Assembly (NCBI GenBank): GCA_938021685.1
Contig: CALIFM010000086.1
Location: 1 to 9,908 of the forward strand
DNA from: an uncultured Gammaproteobacteria bacterium
Lineage (GTDB): Bacteria; Pseudomonadota; Gammaproteobacteria; Arenicellales; Poriferihabitantaceae
Direction: 5' to 3'
DNA: 9,908 nt
The notes beneath the pieces are model-generated. The model worked only from the letters and a program-made list of their open reading frames with translations, searched no databases and had not been told where the DNA came from. This document shows positions 5,914 through 9,908 of this stretch, one piece after another (within the stretch, counting starts at the first letter, position 1; each line of letters begins with the position of its first letter). The position numbers and the translations under genes were made by a program.

Positions 5914-7124
5914 TTGTAGCTCAGTGCCCAAACTGCAGCGCGCGTTACAAAGTGGATCAAGCTATGGTGGATTCACATGGTGGCTTGTTTCGTTGCGGAA
6001 AATGCCGTCATAAATTTAATGTTAAAGACGATCATAAAGACGGTCTCGAAAAAGAGAGAAGGGAGCCAATGCTACACCCTGGTAGTGAAGCTGATTCGGC
6101 AGAGAGCGTTGATTCTGATGCTAATCAGTCACAGGATCAGGTGTCATCAAATGACAGTTCGTTATCTGTATCTGATACAGGTCTCGCATCAAGCGATACC
6201 AAGCCTAATGAAATTGATGAGCCCCAATTTCCATCAGAGCAGGCTAAGCAGGGGGGCGATGATAATATCGTTTTTAATCAGTATGACTCAGCCGATGAAG
6301 ATTTATTTGAGCCAAAGCTAGATGCTGAGCGAAGTGCATCACAAAGCGCGTTGCAATCATCAGATTCCGCCCCTCGTTCTGCTTTATCTGCGGAAGAGGC
6401 TGATGCCGATGAGGTGCATATAGAGATTGGCGATTCTTCGGATGATGATAGCACCAATGGAACTAGCAAAGCAGTCAATCAAAATAGTGATAAAAGTGCA
6501 TTTGATGAATTGGATGAGGGAAGTGACTTACCAAACTTGACGATTGATGAACACTTAGAAGGTGACGATGGGTACGAACCGGACCACTCATTGAGCATTT
6601 TAGATGATGTGGAAGAAGAGCAAGTACAAAGTGGTTTTGGCTTGGTATGGGGAGGGATGAAGTCAGCAATCGCATTGCTGTTTTGGTCTATCGTTGTGCT
6701 GTTGCTGCTGGGGTTGTTAGCATTGCAGTTTAAATCTAAATTGAGTCCTTCTTTGCAAGAAAAATTGATGAATAACCCAATCAGCAATGTTGTGTGCAAT
6801 TACGTAGAGTGCCAACGTGCCGTACGTAGTAGTGAGGAGCTCGAGGTAGTGGTATCTCGCATGGATTTAGATGTGTCGCCTACCGAGCCTTTAAATGTGT
6901 CGTTATTTATTCTGAACAATGCGCAGACTGAGCAAAACTACCCAATAATTAAGTTAAGTTTGAAAAATTCACAAGCTGAAACGGTTGGTCAGCGCTTTCT
7001 TCGTCCTGAAGATTATTTGAGTGAGCCAGACCGAGAAATTTTGCCTGGCAGCATTGGCAAAGTGGTATTAAAGTTAACTAACCCACCTAACGGCGCAGTG
7101 GGTTATGAAGTGAATTTAGAATAA
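5910..7124 (+). CDS. Zinc-ribbon and DUF3426 single-pass membrane protein
   Basis: This is a 404-residue protein of unknown function. A treble-cysteine-pair zinc ribbon of the MJ0042 type opens it: CPNC at residues 6-9 and CGKC at 29-32. A long acidic, Ser/Asp/Glu-rich and probably disordered linker runs from about 45 to 245. One transmembrane helix follows (about 252-274, rich in Leu/Val/Ile), then a C-terminal domain of the DUF3426 type (about 285-404). The likely layout is an N-terminal zinc ribbon and linker in the cytoplasm with the C-terminal domain in the periplasm, but orientation is inferred. ATG 5910 overlaps the prmA stop (ATGA) and has GGGG at 5898-5901, 8 bases upstream. An upstream in-frame GTG/TTG start would only read into prmA. 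A similar protein sits between prmA and dusB in Pseudomonas, as I recall. No role is established by the sequence. Confidence 0.88.
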   Translation: MIVAQCPNCSARYKVDQAMVDSHGGLFRCGKCRHKFNVKDDHKDGLEKERREPMLHPGSEADSAESVDSDANQSQDQVSSNDSSLSVSDTGLASSDTKPNEIDEPQFPSEQAKQGGDDNIVFNQYDSADEDLFEPKLDAERSASQSALQSSDSAPRSALSAEEADADEVHIEIGDSSDDDSTNGTSKAVNQNSDKSAFDELDEGSDLPNLTIDEHLEGDDGYEPDHSLSILDDVEEEQVQSGFGLVWGGMKSAIALLFWSIVVLLLLGLLALQFKSKLSPSLQEKLMNNPISNVVCNYVECQRAVRSSEELEVVVSRMDLDVSPTEPLNVSLFILNNAQTEQNYPIIKLSLKNSQAETVGQRFLRPEDYLSEPDREILPGSIGKVVLKLTNPPNGAVGYEVNLE

Positions 7125-7128
7125 GCGC

Positions 7129-8148
7129 ATGAACATTGGTTCACATGCCTTGGATAATCCAGTTATATTGGCACCCTTGTCCGGTATAACCGACTACCCT
7201 TTTCGACAGGTGGCGCGTAAATACGGTGTTGGAATGACAGTGTCCGAAATGGTGGCATCCGCTGAGCAACTGCGTGATTCAAAAAAAAGCACCTTGCGAC
7301 GCATTAAAGCTAATGAAGACGGACCTATTGCGGTCCAGCTAGTTGGCAATGACCCCAAGCAAATGGCAATGGCTGCGCAATACAATGTGGAGCAGGGTGC
7401 AAAAATCATTGATATCAACATGGGCTGTCCAGCTAAAAAAGTGCTTAAGAAAGCAGCCGGTTCGGCCTTATTAGAAAACGAGGGTCTGGTAGCGGATATT
7501 TTAGAAGCCGTGGTGAATGCAGTGGATGTGCCGGTGACGTTGAAAATCAGAACTGGAATTGATCCAGAGCATAAAAATGGTATTAAAGTTGCGCAGTTAG
7601 CAGAACAAGCAGGTGTGCAAAGCTTGGCAGTGCATGGCCGTACTCGAGCTTGTAAATTTAATGGACAAGCAGAACATAGTACCCTCGCACAGATCAAGCG
7701 CGCAGTACGTATTCCAGTCGTCGCCAATGGTGATATCGATAGTTTGACTAAAGCGCAAGCAGTGGCAAAGCAAACTAAGGCTGATGCAATCATGGTAGGC
7801 CGCGCAGCGTTAGGTAGACCATGGTTTTTGCAGCAGCTTGCTACTGCATTTGAAAATGGTCTCGCCGTTGCACCTTGTGTAAATGCGTATCAAACACCAC
7901 CTTTGGCTGAGCAACAAGCCACTTGTTTGTGGCATTTGGACATGATGTTTGCCTACTACGGTAACTTTGCTGGTGTGCGCATTGCGCGTAAGCATGTGCG
8001 TTGGTATTTAAAGGAGTATGCTGCTAATAACGCATTTTTGGCAGCATCGCTAAAAACTATCACTAAGCTTGAAAGGCCAGATGATGTGTTACAACAGGTG
8101 GGGTGGTTTTATGCGCAAATTGATGATGCGCCGCGCTTGGTTGCTTAA
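7129..8148 (+). CDS. dusB: tRNA-dihydrouridine synthase B
   Basis: DusB reduces uridine to dihydrouridine in the D-loop of tRNA (U17 in E. coli) using FMN and NADPH. The product is 339 residues; E. coli DusB has 321. The FMN-barrel N-terminus reads LAPLSGITDYPFR. The catalytic Cys100 lies in DINMGCPAKKV, at the same number as in E. coli. Further family blocks are TLKIRTG, VHGRTRACKFNGQAEH, IPVVANGDI and MVGRAALGRPW, then a C-terminal helical tRNA-binding domain with RIARKHVRWYLKEY. The start ATG lies 4 bases after the previous stop, with no clear Shine-Dalgarno site. fis follows after 15 bases, the conserved dusB-fis pairing of gammaproteobacteria, in which fis translation in E. coli depends on the upstream dusB sequence. 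Confidence 0.96.
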   Translation: MNIGSHALDNPVILAPLSGITDYPFRQVARKYGVGMTVSEMVASAEQLRDSKKSTLRRIKANEDGPIAVQLVGNDPKQMAMAAQYNVEQGAKIIDINMGCPAKKVLKKAAGSALLENEGLVADILEAVVNAVDVPVTLKIRTGIDPEHKNGIKVAQLAEQAGVQSLAVHGRTRACKFNGQAEHSTLAQIKRAVRIPVVANGDIDSLTKAQAVAKQTKADAIMVGRAALGRPWFLQQLATAFENGLAVAPCVNAYQTPPLAEQQATCLWHLDMMFAYYGNFAGVRIARKHVRWYLKEYAANNAFLAASLKTITKLERPDDVLQQVGWFYAQIDDAPRLVA

Positions 8149-8163
8149 TAGCCTTACTAGACC

Positions 8164-8409
8164 ATGAGTGATTCAAAAGCATTAAGCCTGTCCCAGTCGG
8201 TTGAGGAGGCTTTGGCGCAATACTTTGCTAATCTAAACGGCGAGGTGCCGACCAGCTTGCACAAAATGGTGCTGGCAGAGGTTGAGCGGCCGCTGATCGA
8301 ATCAGTGATGAAGCACGTGGGTGGTAATCAAACGCAAGCAGCAGAAATGTTGGGTATTAACCGAAACACTTTGCGCAGTCGCTTAGAGTTATTTGAATTG
8401 CTAGATTAG
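8164..8409 (+). CDS. fis: Fis-family nucleoid DNA-binding protein, short form
   Basis: Fis is a small dimeric DNA-bending protein that organises the nucleoid and activates rRNA promoters in enterobacteria. The product has 81 residues against 98 in E. coli. It begins at about the position of E. coli helix A, so the N-terminal beta-hairpin arm needed for Hin/Gin recombinase stimulation is missing. Helices A and B align well (ALAQYFANLNG, MVLAEVERPLIESVM). The helix-turn-helix GNQTQAAEMLGINRNTLRSRL keeps N55, R67, T69 and R71, matching E. coli DNA contacts N73, R85, T87 and R89. The position of contact Lys90 is Ser72, and the tail is ELFELLD where E. coli has KKYGMN. An in-frame TAG at 8158-8160 rules out a longer protein. 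No Shine-Dalgarno site is visible, so coupling to dusB is likely. Confidence 0.93.
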   Translation: MSDSKALSLSQSVEEALAQYFANLNGEVPTSLHKMVLAEVERPLIESVMKHVGGNQTQAAEMLGINRNTLRSRLELFELLD

Positions 8410-8483
8410 CGCGTTTCATTATTTCTTTTGTACGTTTCTCTTTCTTTATTATTTGCTCAGCTTGAGCTTGTCTATAACCTGCC
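8410..8483. other. Spacer between fis and purH with a small palindrome
   Basis: These 74 bases begin with a T-rich tract. GCTCA and TGAGC (8455-8467) form a 5-base-pair perfect hairpin with loop GCT, without a following T-run. AGCTTG is repeated in tandem at 8459-8470. A -10-like TATAAC at 8473-8478 sits only 5 bases before the purH ATG, with no good -35 at 17 bases, so I do not call a promoter. No terminator or PurR-type operator is recognisable. Confidence 0.4.
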
Positions 8484-9908
8484 ATGACACAAGTAAAAAT
8501 TGCCCGCGCACTGATTAGTGTATCCGATAAAAACCAGTTGATACCGTTTGCAAAATCTTTGCACGCCTTAGGGGTGGAAATTTTATCTACTGGCGGCACT
8601 GCAGCGGCCTTAAAGGCTAAGCAGGTCGAGGTTATAGATGTGAGTGAATATACTGGTTTTCCTGAAATGATGGATGGCCGAGTTAAAACTCTGCACCCAA
8701 AAATTCATGGTGGTATTTTAGGACGGCGTGGGATTGATGATGCTGTGATGCAAGCACATCAGATTGCACCGATTGATTTGGTCGTGATTAATCTTTATCC
8801 ATTTCTTAAGACAGTGGCGGACCCAGATTGCGTGTTAGACGATGCCATCGAAAATATCGACATTGGCGGACCAACAATGTTGCGTGCAGCAGCTAAAAAC
8901 CATCAAGATGTCGCCGTGGTGACCGACCCTGATGATTATAATGCGGTAATTAAAGAGCTGCAAACAAACAAAGGTAAGGTGAGTGCTGCAACACGCTTTG
9001 CCTTAAGCGTGAAAACCTTTGAGCACACGGCTGCTTATGATGGTGCGATTGCTAATTATTTGGGTGCGGTGGAAAGTGGTAAGAAGGTAGCCTCTTTTGC
9101 GCGTACTTTTAATGAGCAGGTGCGGCTAAAACAAACCATGCGTTACGGTGAAAACCCGCATCAACAGGCGGCATTTTATGTTCAAAGCACGCTTGATGAA
9201 CCCTGTGTTGCTAGTGCTGAGCAGTTGCAGGGGCGTGAGCTTTCTTATAATAATATTGCCGACACTGATGCAGCCTTAGAGTGTGTTAAGCAATTTGATG
9301 AGCAAAGTGCCTGCGTGATTGTAAAGCATGCCAACCCTTGTGGCGTAGCCAGCGCCAGTAGTTTGTTTGAGGCATATGATCAAGCGTATCGCACTGACTC
9401 TGAGTCCGCCTTTGGTGGGATTATTGCATTTAATCAGACCTTAGATGAAGTTACAGCCAAGGCCATTGTGGAGCGCCAATTTGTTGAGGTGATAGTGGCT
9501 CCAAGCGTGAGTGAAGCTGCACTTGAAGTATTAACCGGCAAGAAAAATATCCGCGTGCTTGCTTGCGGACAATGGCAAGCAGCGTCAGCAAAGCGTTTGG
9601 ATACCAAGCGTGTGAATGGTGGTTTGTTGGTGCAAGAAGCTGACCAACTGTTGCATGATAAACTGGATGTGGTTACCAAGCGTAAGCCGAGCAAACAAGA
9701 AATGGCCGATTTGCTATTTGCTTGGAAGGTGGCCAAATTTGTGAAGTCGAATGCCATTGTTTATGCTAAAGATAGTATGACCATTGGAGTGGGAGCAGGG
9801 CAAATGAGTCGTGTTAATTCTGCGCGAATTGCTGCGATTAAGGCCGAGCATGCACAGCTTGAAGTAAATGGAGCTGTGATGGCATCCGATGCTTTTTTTC
9901 CGTTTCGT
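8484..9908 (+). CDS. purH: Bifunctional AICAR formyltransferase/IMP cyclohydrolase (3' end outside window)
   Basis: PurH performs the last two steps of IMP synthesis: formylation of AICAR with 10-formyl-tetrahydrofolate, then ring closure. The frame is open from ATG 8484 to the last base, 475 codons; E. coli PurH has 529 residues, so roughly 50 are missing. The N-terminal MGS-like cyclohydrolase domain (about 1-195) starts RALISVSDK and contains LSTGGTA, GFPEMMDGRVKTLHPK and ENIDIGGPTMLRAAAKN. The formyltransferase domain contains MRYGENPHQQAAFY, LSYNNIADTDAAL, the catalytic K281-H282 in VKHANPCG, AFGGIIAFN, VNGGLLVQ, KFVKSNAIVYA and the terminal GAVMASDAFFPFR. An in-frame TAA at 8475-8477 fixes ATG 8484 as the first start. 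No Shine-Dalgarno site is visible before it. purH after fis fits the Pseudomonas order; purD commonly follows but lies outside. Confidence 0.97.
   Translation, partial: MTQVKIARALISVSDKNQLIPFAKSLHALGVEILSTGGTAAALKAKQVEVIDVSEYTGFPEMMDGRVKTLHPKIHGGILGRRGIDDAVMQAHQIAPIDLVVINLYPFLKTVADPDCVLDDAIENIDIGGPTMLRAAAKNHQDVAVVTDPDDYNAVIKELQTNKGKVSAATRFALSVKTFEHTAAYDGAIANYLGAVESGKKVASFARTFNEQVRLKQTMRYGENPHQQAAFYVQSTLDEPCVASAEQLQGRELSYNNIADTDAALECVKQFDEQSACVIVKHANPCGVASASSLFEAYDQAYRTDSESAFGGIIAFNQTLDEVTAKAIVERQFVEVIVAPSVSEAALEVLTGKKNIRVLACGQWQAASAKRLDTKRVNGGLLVQEADQLLHDKLDVVTKRKPSKQEMADLLFAWKVAKFVKSNAIVYAKDSMTIGVGAGQMSRVNSARIAAIKAEHAQLEVNGAVMASDAFFPFR

Noticed and set aside
6166..6180. LexA-like box CTGT...ACAG
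   Set aside because: The gap between CTGT and ACAG is 7 bases, whereas the gammaproteobacterial LexA box has 8, and the site lies inside a coding region with no nearby SOS gene.
5977..6321. 114-codon + strand frame inside the zinc-ribbon gene
   Set aside because: It is a shifted reading of the linker code. The main frame carries the zinc-ribbon cysteines, the transmembrane helix and the C-terminal domain.
7194..7793. 199-codon open frame on the minus strand inside dusB
   Set aside because: It is antisense to a clear DusB, and its translation is Ala/Ser/Cys-rich with no recognisable domain.
8430..8445. PurR-type operator before purH (ACGTTTCTCT)
   Set aside because: Only the right half resembles the PurR consensus; the left half does not match.
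8455..8467. Intrinsic terminator after fis
   Set aside because: The hairpin has only 5 base pairs and no T-run follows; the T-rich tract lies before it.
8357..8599. 80-codon minus-strand frame crossing fis, the spacer and purH
   Set aside because: It overlaps two well-supported genes antisense and shows no family likeness.
9434..9757. 107-codon minus-strand frame inside purH
   Set aside because: purH is open through the same bases with conserved motifs throughout; the antisense frame resembles nothing.

Overview
The window is a compact stretch of gammaproteobacterial chromosome. Every gene I can support lies on the + strand. The gene order aroQ-accB-accC-prmA-(zinc-ribbon/DUF3426 protein)-dusB-fis-purH matches, from memory, the order in Pseudomonas and related gammaproteobacteria. 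The protein sequences also look gammaproteobacterial. By eye the base composition is moderate, with no obvious shift along the window. I cannot name the genus.

Left part (1-2617): the C-terminal end of a RelA-type (p)ppGpp synthetase enters from the left edge. It is followed without a gap by mobA, mobB and fdhD. These three serve one pathway. MobA attaches GMP to molybdopterin to make the bis-MGD cofactor, MobB is its GTP-binding partner, and FdhD transfers sulfur to bis-MGD for formate dehydrogenases. The genes overlap or abut, which suggests one transcript. FdhD is a variant: the usual CxxC sulfur-transfer motif has one Cys (C-G-Q-G), and a second CxxC-like pair sits about 50 residues later.

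Middle (2618-5913): a 129-base spacer, the longest gap in the window, precedes aroQ (shikimate pathway), accB and accC (biotin carrier and biotin carboxylase of acetyl-CoA carboxylase) and prmA (methyltransferase for ribosomal protein L11). The spacer holds a promoter-like element inside an imperfect inverted repeat.

Right part (5910-9908): a zinc-ribbon/DUF3426 membrane protein overlaps prmA by ATGA. Then come dusB (tRNA dihydrouridine synthase), a short fis (nucleoid protein) and purH (last two steps of IMP synthesis), which is cut by the right edge about 50 codons before its expected end. PurH is open to the last base.

I see no tRNA, rRNA, CRISPR array, insertion sequence, phage gene or attachment site. 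No gene-free stretch exceeds 300 bases. This is mainly an ordinary housekeeping region and I find no convincing new system. The points worth a second look are the FdhD cysteine layout, the shortened Fis with an altered C-terminal tail, the dyads in the aroQ spacer and in the linker of the zinc-ribbon gene, and the weak or oddly placed ribosome binding sites.
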